Below, piece after piece: positions 1 through 8,600 of a stretch of DNA of 42,272 nucleotides. The DNA is from Arminella tubonensis (GTDB taxonomy: Bacteria; Pseudomonadota; Alphaproteobacteria; Rhizobiales; Rhizobiaceae). The position numbers and the translations under genes are program-made. Each line of letters opens with the position of its first letter. The first letter of the stretch is position 1. The DNA lies in NCBI RefSeq assembly GCF_003240585.1, contig NZ_PCDP01000020.1, forward strand, positions 1 through 42,272, given 5' to 3'. The notes under the pieces are model-generated. The model saw only the letters and a program-made list of their open reading frames with translations, was not told where the DNA came from and did no database searches.

Positions 1-249
1 CAGGCAGCCATCAACCGCTTTATCAAAGAGCACAATGAAGAGCCGAAGCCGTTCATCTGGAAAGCAGACCCTGACGACATCATCGCAGCCGTCAGACGTG
101 GGCACCAAGTGTTGGAATCAATCGACTCGTGGATTGATCGAAACAAAAGAGTCCGCATGGGATTCCTTTTTCGTCGTCGCCGTGCGAAGATGCGAAAATG
201 CGTACAGGGATCACATTTGAAGTTTCCACTGCCGACCGGAGTCGACTAG
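1..249 (+). pseudogene. IS630-family transposase C-terminal remnant
   Basis: The window opens inside a reading frame whose first 43 codons (1-129) nearly repeat the last 43 codons of the complete transposase at 198-1277: both contain AAINRFIKEHN and end in LESID. At the point where the intact copy has its TAG stop, this copy reads TCG, so the frame continues through unrelated sequence to a TAG at 247-249 and overlaps the start of the next transposase. It is therefore the tail of a second, degenerate IS630 copy in direct orientation. Whether the rest of that copy is intact cannot be seen because it lies outside the window. Confidence 0.75.
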
Positions 250-1277
250 AGGCCATTGTAGCTGCGCCGGTCTCTCCGCAAAAGCACGTGTGGCGGGCGA
301 AGATCATCTTGATGAGCGACGACGGTTTGGGCACGGTCGCGATCATGGAGGCGACTGGCAAATCCAAGACTTGTGTCTGGCGCTGGCAGGAGCGCTTCAT
401 GACTGAGGGTGTGGATGGCCTTCTGCGCGACAAGAGCCGGCCACCCGGCATCGCACCGCTCGACACCGAACTGGTCGAGCGGGTGATCGCATTGACGCTG
501 GAAACACCGAAGCAGGAAGCCACACACTGGACCGTTCGTGCGATGGCAAAGGTGGTTGGGATCGCAGCCTCCTCGGTCGTGAAGATCTGGCATGAGCATG
601 GCCTTGCACCACACCGCTGGCGCAGCTTCAAACTTTCGAATGACAAGGCGTTTGCCGAGAAATTGCATGACGTCGTCGGGCTATACGTCTCACCGCCAGC
701 CCATGCGATCGTCCTATCCGTCGATGAAAAGAGCCAGATCCAGGCGCTCGACCGAACGCAGCCGGGTCTGCCACTCAAGAAAGGGCGCGGCGGCACGATG
801 ACCCATGACTATAAGCGCCACGGCACCACCACCTTGTTTGCCGCTCTCAATGTTCTCGACGGGTCGGTCATCGGCCGCAACATGCAACGCCATCGCCATC
901 AGGAGTTCATTCGATTCCTCAATGCCATTGAGGCGGAGTTGCCGATAGATAAGGCCGTCCACGTCATTCTCGACAACTACGCCACCCATAAGCAGCCGAA
1001 GGTTCGCGCCTGGTTGGCACGCCATCCGAGATGGACCTTCCACTTCATCCCAACGTCTTGCTCATGGCTCAATGCAGTTGAGGGCTTCTTTGCAAAACTG
1101 ACGCGTCGACGGTTGAAATACGGCGTCTTTCATTCCGTCGTCGACCTGCAGGCAGCTATCAACCGCTTCATCAAAGAGCACAATCAGGAGCCAACGCCAT
1201 TCATCTGGAAAGCCGACCCCGATGAGATCATTGCGGCCGTCAAGCGTGGGCACCAAACGTTGGAATCAATCGACTAG
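198..1277 (+). CDS. IS630-family transposase (DDE)
   Basis: This is a complete 359-residue IS630/Tc1-mariner-type transposase, which cuts and rejoins the element's ends at TA dinucleotides. The N-terminal 140 residues hold the helix-turn-helix DNA-binding part (GKSKTCVWRWQ and WTVRAMAKVVG). The catalytic part shows the DDE triad at D176 (SVDEKSQIQ), D259 (VILDNYATHK) and E295 (NAVEGFF), with 35 residues between the second Asp and the Glu, as usual for the family. The chosen start is the ATG at 198, preceded by a weak GAAG. No stop or frameshift interrupts the frame, so the enzyme could be active. I could not find convincing terminal inverted repeats, so the element's borders are undefined. 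The tail of a near-identical copy lies just upstream. Confidence 0.9.
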   Translation: MRTGITFEVSTADRSRLEAIVAAPVSPQKHVWRAKIILMSDDGLGTVAIMEATGKSKTCVWRWQERFMTEGVDGLLRDKSRPPGIAPLDTELVERVIALTLETPKQEATHWTVRAMAKVVGIAASSVVKIWHEHGLAPHRWRSFKLSNDKAFAEKLHDVVGLYVSPPAHAIVLSVDEKSQIQALDRTQPGLPLKKGRGGTMTHDYKRHGTTTLFAALNVLDGSVIGRNMQRHRHQEFIRFLNAIEAELPIDKAVHVILDNYATHKQPKVRAWLARHPRWTFHFIPTSCSWLNAVEGFFAKLTRRRLKYGVFHSVVDLQAAINRFIKEHNQEPTPFIWKADPDEIIAAVKRGHQTLESID

Positions 1278-1648
1278 CATGGCCGCGACAGGAAAGCCCT
1301 CGTCCAGATTAAGAGCTGGGCGCTGCCGTACAAGGACAACGTCTTCGAGGTGTAAAAAGCCGTCGATTTCACCAATCTGATGAACCAGTACGGCTACTTG
1401 CTGACGCTCACGAGGGCCACGACCGAGAAGCCTTTTCGGTTGTGCCGACCGGCTGGCTATACACGCGCTGCAGGATGCAAGTTTGTCGTGGCAGGCCAAT
1501 CCCTCCGGTGGCGTGACCGCAACGATAATTGGACAAGACCGTTGTTGTTGGACGGCGGAAGCGAACCTCCGGTACTGGCGGGTTTGAGTTACGTCAGCAT
1601 CGCACAGGTTTACCGGAATGGGTGGTTGGAGGGTTGTAGCCGAAGCTT
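1278..1648. other. Stretch with degenerate coding sequence, no intact gene
   Basis: Between the transposase and the DUF1275 gene lies 371 bp without a convincing gene. One plus frame reads protein-like sequence (IKSWALPYKDNVFEV, then a stop at about 1352, then AVDFTNLMNQYGYLLTLT). This resembles a real gene with an in-frame stop, but I do not recognise the family. The right end of the IS element must also lie here or just before. No strong terminator hairpin for the minus-strand operon was seen. Confidence 0.35.
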
Positions 1649-2371
1649 TTATCCTTCTGATGATGTGGTCGAAAGAGCGCCCCTTACTTCGAGCTTTCCC
1701 AATGGGGTCCCTGGTTGGGCTACCAGTGCCAAGAGCCCGATCATGGGAGGTATCAAAAAGCACAAGCTTCCTGAGCACGTGAACGCCGCCGCTGCCAGCG
1801 CGCAGCCGGACGCAAATGCCGCCACACTTGTAAGCATTTCGACCATTCGCCGTCGGGTAGCCTCTCTCGAGTCAGGATTCCATCCCCATATCCCATCCGC
1901 CAAATCGATCATGGCCTGGGTTATGTTGCCCGTCATCATCGTGGTCGGAGGTGACGTCCCGAAATGAATTCGATGAGCCGCATTTTGTATTGCCATTGCG
2001 CCGATGAGGGCCAATCCGACGAGGACGGCCTGCCATCCATCACCCTTCGGAAAGGGGCCGTAAGTGACCATGAGGCTTGCCGCGACAACGAGGAAGGCCA
2101 CCTGAATAGAAAGCATGGTTTTCAGAACAGGCCAACGTCGCTTAATCAGCCAAAAACTTGCCAGTCGTGCGACCACGATCACTGCGCAGAATACAGGCAA
2201 CGCCAGCAGCTTTGCAGTCGCACCGGATGTTTCCAGCACCACCGCCGCACCGAATGTCACCAGATTGCCTGTGACATGAGCGGCGAGCAGACCGTGAAGC
2301 GCGAGAAATCCCAAGGTGTCGACAAAGCCGGCGTTCAAGCTCAGCAGTTTTGAAAGAGATAACCGCAACAT
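1649..2371 (-). CDS. DUF1275 (YoaK-type) membrane protein
   Basis: This 240-residue integral membrane protein matches the DUF1275/YoaK family in length and in the N-terminal signature of that family (NAGFVDTLGFLALHG, followed by AHVTGNLVTFGA). A second family hallmark, MTGNITQAMIDLA, lies near residue 155. About six hydrophobic helices can be seen. The family's biochemical role is unknown; a transport function is assumed. The start was placed at the ATG at 2371 because homologues begin at this point and it lies 11 bp downstream of the preceding stop codon. The longer open frame upstream is antisense shadow. It is the third gene of the fumC-exporter-DUF1275 operon and should share the fumC promoter. 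Confidence 0.85.
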   Translation of the reverse strand: MLRLSLSKLLSLNAGFVDTLGFLALHGLLAAHVTGNLVTFGAAVVLETSGATAKLLALPVFCAVIVVARLASFWLIKRRWPVLKTMLSIQVAFLVVAASLMVTYGPFPKGDGWQAVLVGLALIGAMAIQNAAHRIHFGTSPPTTMMTGNITQAMIDLADGIWGWNPDSREATRRRMVEMLTSVAAFASGCALAAAAFTCSGSLCFLIPPMIGLLALVAQPGTPLGKLEVRGALSTTSSEG

Positions 2372-2382
2372 CTTGCTCCGCC

Positions 2383-3702
2383 TCAATCGGCACCAGACGT
2401 GTCGGATCGGTGCCGCGCGACCACGACAATTCCTGCGAGCGACGAAGCAACCAGCAGGCCTACTCCCACCGCAGCCGTTAGTACCAAGGCCGAAATGCCG
2501 ACCGAGGCGGACTCCGCAAGAATTGCAGGGGGAGTGTCGACGCCTTTTGCCATGATTTCCAAGCCGCCGACGCTCGCTCGGAACACATACGATCCGGGAA
2601 TCATCGCAACCGTTCCCGGAAATGCGAATGTTGGCCACGGGAGTGACAACCACCCGCTTGCGCTGTGGGCGATAAGTCCAGCGATAAACGAGCAGGTTAG
2701 CGTTGCCGTCGCCAGGTCCAGGCCAAGAGCGCCGAGTTCACTCCGCAGGCCGTGACTGACCATGCCGCAGACCACGCAAGCCAGGATTGCCCGGGCCGGG
2801 CAGTTGAACAGTATCGCGAAGCCGAATGCAGCGACACCGGAGAAACAGAAGTCCTGCCAAACGGGAATCGGGGCGGTTGCAAGGTCGACGGTCAAGGGTT
2901 CGCCAACCAGGTTTGCCGCCAGGAAAAGCGCAAATCCTATGGCGACCACCGTTACCGTCCCCAACGCCAGCCTGAACGAAGCAATCCCTGTGTGGCCGCT
3001 TGCCATGTCGGCGATCCCGTTGATCAAGGGGACGCCAGGAACGAGTATCATCCCCGCTGCCACGAACGCCAGAACCGTCGGGGCGGTCGACATCAGTCTG
3101 AGAACAAGTGCTGCGACCACCGCGCTGACCAGCGCCGTGGTGAACGAGGAGACAATCGAATTCAGGTGACGCGCGCTGAAACCCTGGCGGAGCAGGGTGC
3201 TCACCAGTCCCGCCAGGAAAGCGGCAAGGACGACTGACCACTCCCCTCCAAATAGACGACAGAGCGCCGCCATGGTGCCTGCCACGGCAGGGATGATGAG
3301 CCAGGCGGGATACCGGACCGGTGATCCCTCGAGGGCTTCAAGGCGCCCCAGCGCCTCGCTCAGGTCCATCGACCCCGCGACTACGCACTTTGTCACGCCT
3401 TCGACAGCATCGAACAGTCCTGTGTTGGCTCCCATCCCTGCGATCCGCGGGCCTATACGGGTGCGATAGCTTGTTCCGGCATCGATCATGAGCAGGAGGC
3501 CCTCGCCACTCAAAAAAATCTCGGCAGACAGACCGAGCCTCGAGACAACCACCTTGGTCCGCCGACGAACGTACTCTGCATCAGCACCGCTGATTAACAG
3601 GAGTCTTGCGGTCTTCAGTATGAAATGGCTGACCGGATCGATCCCAGGCGGCCGGGCTTCATGTATGACCGGCCTGCTCATGTTGGAGGTGCCCATAGCC
3701 AT
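2383..3702 (-). CDS. ThrE-family threonine/serine exporter
   Basis: The 439-residue product has the two-part layout of the ThrE/DUF1212 family. A soluble N-terminal segment contains LLLISGADAEYVRRR and a loop around GANTGLFDAVEGVTK. Two membrane blocks of about five helices each follow (residues about 145-280 and 300-435). The first block carries the family signature ILVPGVPLINGIADM. Characterised members export threonine and serine from the cytoplasm; the substrate here is inferred only from family. The ATG at 3702 overlaps the fumC stop as TGATG, so translation is probably coupled to fumC. A second ATG two codons later is also possible. The DUF1275 gene follows after 11 bp. Pairing a C4-acid enzyme with an amino-acid exporter suggests a metabolic overflow role, which is inference. 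Confidence 0.85.
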   Translation of the reverse strand: MAMGTSNMSRPVIHEARPPGIDPVSHFILKTARLLLISGADAEYVRRRTKVVVSRLGLSAEIFLSGEGLLLMIDAGTSYRTRIGPRIAGMGANTGLFDAVEGVTKCVVAGSMDLSEALGRLEALEGSPVRYPAWLIIPAVAGTMAALCRLFGGEWSVVLAAFLAGLVSTLLRQGFSARHLNSIVSSFTTALVSAVVAALVLRLMSTAPTVLAFVAAGMILVPGVPLINGIADMASGHTGIASFRLALGTVTVVAIGFALFLAANLVGEPLTVDLATAPIPVWQDFCFSGVAAFGFAILFNCPARAILACVVCGMVSHGLRSELGALGLDLATATLTCSFIAGLIAHSASGWLSLPWPTFAFPGTVAMIPGSYVFRASVGGLEIMAKGVDTPPAILAESASVGISALVLTAAVGVGLLVASSLAGIVVVARHRSDTSGAD

Positions 3703-5165
3703 CACGCCCCGGCGAGACCTTCGCCTACCATCTGCAACGGATTGATCGTCCTGTCGAAAACCGCTGCATCGACCTTGCCGGAGGCAAGTGCCGCCTCGCG
3801 GAGCGTGATGCCGTCCGCGATCGCACGCTCGGCTATGTGCGCTGCGTTCTGGTACCCGATCAACGGCGACAGCGCCGTGACCAACATGACGCTCCCCTCG
3901 ACGTAGGAGCCGATTTTCGCGGTATCCAACTCCGTGCCTTCCACTGAAAATTCTCGAAACTTCGCGCAACCGTCAGCGAGGATGAGAGCCGAATGGAGAA
4001 AGTTGTTTATGATCACCGGCCGCATCGCGTTCAATTGGAAATTGCCCTGGCTTCCGGCGAACGCGACTGCGCAGTCGTTCCCCAAAACCTGGATGGAGAT
4101 CATTACGATCGCTTCGCATTGGGTGGGATTGACCTTCCCGGGCATGATCGACGACCCCGGTTCGTTTGACGGCAGATTGAGTTCGGACAAGCCGCAGCGT
4201 GGTCCAGATGCCAACCATCGCATGTCGTTGGCGATTTTCATGAGCGAGACCGCCAAACCCCGTAGGCCCGCATGGGCCCTGACCATTGCGTCGAGCGAAC
4301 CCTGGGCCGCGAACTTGTTCGGAGCGGTCACGAACGGTTTGCCGGTCAATTCAGCGATCTTGGCGGCGACATCCCGAGAGAAGCCGTCCGGGGCGTTGAG
4401 GCCCGTGCCGACGGCGGTTCCTCCCACCGCAAGTTCGTAGAGTCCTCGCCGGCTCGCTTTGATGTCACCGACCGCTGCACGAATTTGACCGGCCCAGCCA
4501 TGCCATTCCTGCCCGACGGTCAATGGAACGGCATCTTCAAGATGTGTGCGTCCGATCTTGACGACGTTCATCCAACCATCGGCCTTTCGCTCGATGGTTT
4601 CGGCGAGTTTTTCGACTTGCGGCAGGAGCACGGTGTCGACCGCGTCGATCGAAGCGATGTGCATGGCGGTCGGAAAGGTGTCGTTGGAAGACTGCCCCAT
4701 GTTGACGTCGTCGTTCGGGCCGATAGGCTTTTGCGATCCGATAACGCCCCCCAGAAGCTGGATGGCTCTGTTCGAGATCACCTCGTTCACGTTCATGTTC
4801 GATTGCGTACCGGAGCCGGTTTGCCAGACAAACAATGGGTAGTGCTCGTCAAGTTTTCCGGCGATGGTCTCATCAGCCGCCCGGACGATCGCATCGCGCT
4901 TCCAAGCGGGCAACCTTCCGGCCGATGCGTTCACAAGCGCACATGCTTTTTTTACATAGCCATAAGCGTGATAGATCGGTTTCGGCATTCTATCGCCGCC
5001 GATGTTGAAATGATGGAGTGACCGTTCGGTCTGAGCGCCCCAATAGCGGTTTCCCGGGACCTCAACCTCTCCCATGGAATCAAACTCCGTGCGCATACCC
5101 ACGGCGGCAATTCCTATCGGCAGCTCCGTCATTCCCGGATCCTTAGTTGCTTGTGTGGAACTCAT
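3702..5165 (-). CDS. fumC: Class II fumarate hydratase
   Basis: Fumarase interconverts fumarate and L-malate in the TCA cycle without an iron-sulfur cluster. The 487-residue product has the class II hallmarks: GEVEVPGNRYWGAQTERS near the N-terminus, the substrate-binding TGSGTQSNMNVNEVI, a HLEDAVP segment, and the superfamily signature GSSIMPGKVNPTQCEA. It is about 20 residues longer than typical FumC at the N-terminus. The start at 5165 is supported by GGAG eight bases upstream; a later ATG just before RTEFDSMGEVE would match the shorter family length. It is the first gene of a minus-strand operon and overlaps the exporter start as TGATG. A copy of the repeated 18-bp motif lies 191 bp upstream, pointing at it. 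An isozyme in an accessory region suggests conditional use rather than the housekeeping copy. Confidence 0.93.
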   Translation of the reverse strand: MSSTQATKDPGMTELPIGIAAVGMRTEFDSMGEVEVPGNRYWGAQTERSLHHFNIGGDRMPKPIYHAYGYVKKACALVNASAGRLPAWKRDAIVRAADETIAGKLDEHYPLFVWQTGSGTQSNMNVNEVISNRAIQLLGGVIGSQKPIGPNDDVNMGQSSNDTFPTAMHIASIDAVDTVLLPQVEKLAETIERKADGWMNVVKIGRTHLEDAVPLTVGQEWHGWAGQIRAAVGDIKASRRGLYELAVGGTAVGTGLNAPDGFSRDVAAKIAELTGKPFVTAPNKFAAQGSLDAMVRAHAGLRGLAVSLMKIANDMRWLASGPRCGLSELNLPSNEPGSSIMPGKVNPTQCEAIVMISIQVLGNDCAVAFAGSQGNFQLNAMRPVIINNFLHSALILADGCAKFREFSVEGTELDTAKIGSYVEGSVMLVTALSPLIGYQNAAHIAERAIADGITLREAALASGKVDAAVFDRTINPLQMVGEGLAGA

Positions 5166-5356
5166 AGGTTTCTCCGTATGCACTCGATTTGCCACGCGAT
5201 CCGTATTTCCAAGTCCAATTCCCGCCTGTGAATTTTCGGGAGCACGTGCGCAACCATCGACAGACATCTTGGTCAGAAGCCTGCCCTTCAAACCTCACGA
5301 CATCGTGTGGCTTGGCGCATCGATAGTGCCACCATTACCTGAAGCTAAAGCTGGAG

Positions 5357-5374
5357 ATATTGGACGATGGTATC
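5357..5374 (-). promoter_or_regulatory. Repeated 18-bp motif, site A (faces fumC)
   Basis: On the minus strand this reads GATACCATCGTCCAATAT, matching the consensus GAYACCWTCGTMCAATAK at all 18 positions. It is preceded by the dyad half GTATCG plus AG. The whole block is nearly identical to site B at 25449, although the surroundings are unrelated. The end of the motif lies 191 bp before the fumC start. Interpretation as an activator or response-regulator site is inference. Confidence 0.7.
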
Positions 5375-5510
5375 CTCGATACGTTGGTCTCGATTGCGAT
5401 CAATGAGACGCTTGGGGACCGACGCGCGATGTGCTTCATCAGCAGGACGCAAGTTGCTCGATACCGGGTGGCGAGCGGTTTTTTATGTCGATAAACATCG
5501 AAGTATAACC

Positions 5511-5528
5511 GATACCATAGGACAATTG
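5511..5528 (+). promoter_or_regulatory. Repeated 18-bp motif, site F (faces large kinase)
   Basis: The plus strand reads GATACCATAGGACAATTG, 15 of 18 positions of the consensus. It lies 116 bp before the preferred GTG start of the large kinase and 50 bp before an alternative TTG. The upstream dyad half is degenerate (AGTATAACC). It is the weakest of the seven copies but keeps the core GATACCAT and the CAAT block at the same spacing. Confidence 0.5.
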
Positions 5529-5644
5529 GCGCAGACTAGCGGTCGAAGCAGCTTTGGCTTAAACTAAGCTCGCGGCTCTTGGGCGTGAGCCCGTTCCTAT
5601 TGGTGCAAACCGGTTTTTGTGCCTGGCGACGAGAGGTGCCTTGG

Positions 5645-8600
5645 GTGGCTGAGCCTGCGGACTACGAACTGGAGACGCTCCGCGAAGAGACCGAGTTTGC
5701 GTGGTACCGCGGAAGAAGCAGCGGCGACCAGGCGCGTATACTTGCCGTCGCCCCAGTTGCCGAGAAACCATCCCCCAGGACCCTCCAGATTCTTGAACAC
5801 GAATATTCGCTGGCGGCGGACCTTGATGCAGCGTGGGCGGCAAAACCGCTCGCGCTCAGACTTCATCAAGAACGGCCAATCCTTATTTTCGAAGACCCAG
5901 GCGGGGAACCTCTTAACCGCTTGATTGCGCAGCACCACGGGAAACCCACCGAGCGGGCCAACGTCTTACGAATTGCAATCGGTTTGACATCCGCGCTGGC
6001 GGCCGCTCATGGGAGTGGCCTCATCCATAGAGACATAAAGCCGTCGGCCTTTCTGGTCGACAAGTCCGGTCGGGCCTGGCTGACAAGCTTCGGCATCGCT
6101 TCCCGCATGCGCCGCGAACGCATGATGGCTCTTCCGACTGAGATCATGGCTGGCACCTTTGCCTATATGTCTCCGGAGCAGACCGGGCGTATGAACCGCT
6201 CGGTCGATGCGCGCAGCGATCTTTATTCTTTAGGGGTCGTCCTCTACGAACTGCTCACCGGCGTGCTCCCCTTTTCCGCCGTCGACCCTTTGGAATGGGT
6301 CCACAGTCACATCGCGCGGCAGCCGGTGCCACCCGCCCAACGCCGCGCGGTTCCCGCGCCGCTGTCGGCCATTGTCATCAAGCTCCTCGCCAAGAATGCG
6401 GAGGAACGCTATCAGACGGCTGTTGGTCTGGAGGCCGACCTCCGGCGCTGTCTGTCTGACTGGCAGTCGAAAGGCCGGATTGATCCTTTCGTCCTGGGTG
6501 CGGACGATACGTCGGACAAGTTGCTGATACCCGAGAAGCTTTACGGGAGGGAGAGCGACGTCGATGCACTGATTGCGGCGTTTGGCCGGGTGGTCGAGCA
6601 CGGTGTCCCCGAGGTGGTGCTGGTATCCGGGTATTCCGGCGTTGGCAAATCGTCCGTTGTCAGCGAGCTGCACCGGGCGCTCGTTCCGTCACGCGGGATA
6701 TTCGCGGCGGGCAAATTCGACCAGTACAAGCGCGACATTCCGTACGCGACGCTGGCGGAGGCACTTCAGACGCTTGTCCGCCAAATTCTGGTGAAGGGCG
6801 AAGCCGAGGTCGACCAGTGGCGGCGAGATATCGTGGAGGCGGTGGGTCCAAATGGCCAGCTGATCGTCAATCTTGTCCCCGAACTCGAATTCGTCATCGG
6901 CAAACAGCCCCCGGCGGTTGAAGTGGGGGCTCAGGAAACGATGGCGCGTTTCCAGTCGGTCTTCGTCCGTTTCCTCGGTGTATTCGCTCGCCCGGAGCAT
7001 CCCCTCGCGCTGTTCCTCGATGACCTGCAATGGTTGGACATGGCGAGCCTGGACTTGCTGGAGCGCCTGGCGACCGAGCCGGATATGAGGCACCTGCTGT
7101 TGATCGGGGCCTACCGTAGCAACGAAGTCAGTCCGTCACATACGCTGATGCGAACATTTGCAAGGATGCGCGACGGGGGTGCAAAAATAGAAAACATCCT
7201 GCTCGCGCCTCTCGGAATCCACGACGTTGAGCAGCTTACGGCAGACGCTCTGGATGGCGATCGTAGCTCCGCTCATCCTCTGGCGCTTTTGATACACGAG
7301 AAGACCGGCGGCAACCCGTTCTTTGCAATCCAGCTTCTCACATCTCTCACCGACGAGGGGCTGCTCAGGTTCGATCGCGAAGCAGCCGGCTGGGGCTTTG
7401 ATCTCAATGAGATTCGCGCCAAGGCTTATTCTAACAATGTCGTCGACCTGATGCTGAGCAAACTGCGGCGATTGTCATCGCAGACGCAGATCGCTCTCCA
7501 GCAATTCGCCTGTCTTGGGAATGTCGCCGAAGTCGGGTTGCTGAGCGCGGCACTGGGCCTGTCCGAAGGGAATATCCATGACGCGCTGCTGGAAGCCGCG
7601 CACGCCGGACTCATTGTTCGACTCGAGCAGAAGTATGCTTTTCTGCATGACCGCATTCAGGAGGCCGCCTACGCGCTCATTGCAGACAACGAACGAGCGG
7701 CCGTGCATCTGCGGATTGGCAGGCTGCTGCTTTTGAACCTGACGACTGACAATCTGGCCGAACATATCTTCGAGGTTGCCCGCCAGCTGAATGGCGGCGC
7801 TGAACTGCTGGTCGATGACGACGAAAAAACCCGAGTTGCGGCAATTGACCTGCAGGCAGCCCGGCGCGCCAAAGCATCTGCAGCTTATGCCTCGGCGCTC
7901 ACATATCTCGTCGCCGGATCGAATCTGCTGGGCGATCGTGATCGGGAAAGCCGGCGGGAGCTGGGCTTCGCATTGGAAGTGGAACGGGCCGGATGCGAAT
8001 TGCTGACGGGGGATTTGACCGCGGCGGAACATAGGTTGACAGCCCTTTCGGGCCGCGCGGCAAACCTCGTCGACATGGCTGCGGTGACGTGCCTGCGAGT
8101 GGATCTGTACGCCGTGCTCAGTCAGTCGGATCGCGCAGTCGCCGTGTGCCTTGATTATCTCCGGAAGGTCGGCGTCGAGTGGTCACCGCATCCCACTGAC
8201 CTGGAGGTGAAGCAGGAATACGAACAAATATGGCAACGGATAGGAAGCCGGCCGATCGAGGATTTGATCGACCTGCCGATAATACAGGACGCGAGCACGC
8301 GTGCGACCATGGACGTCCTCACCAAGGTGCAGCCATCCACCCAGAACATCGACGACAAGCTGCTCTGCCTGATCACGATGCGGATGGTGAACCTCAGCCT
8401 GGAATACGGCAACTGCAGTGGATCGAGTTGCGCTTACGTCTTCTTCGGCATGATCCTGTCGTCATATTTCGAGAACTATCCCGCGGCCCGCAGCTTCGGC
8501 CGACTGAGCCTCGATCTCGTCGGCAAGCCAGGCCTTGATGCCTTCAAAGCCCGTGTTTATCAGGCATTCGCAATCTATGTGAGCCCTTGGGCGGAGCACG

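Larger units (their letters stand above)
5166..5644. other. Divergent regulatory region between fumC and the large kinase
   Basis: This gap of about 480 bp separates two divergent transcription units and holds no convincing gene. It contains two oppositely oriented copies of the repeated motif (5357-5374 facing fumC and 5511-5528 facing the kinase) with 136 bp between them. AT-rich stretches around 5480-5510 and 5555-5570 could hold the promoters, but no clear -35/-10 pair could be fixed by eye. Confidence 0.6.

Noticed and set aside
1..1277. Complete composite IS630 transposon
   Set aside because: Only the tail of the first copy is visible and no terminal inverted repeats or cargo between copies could be shown.
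4272..5021. 249-codon plus-strand frame opposite fumC
   Set aside because: It lies entirely antisense to a well-conserved fumarase and matches no family.
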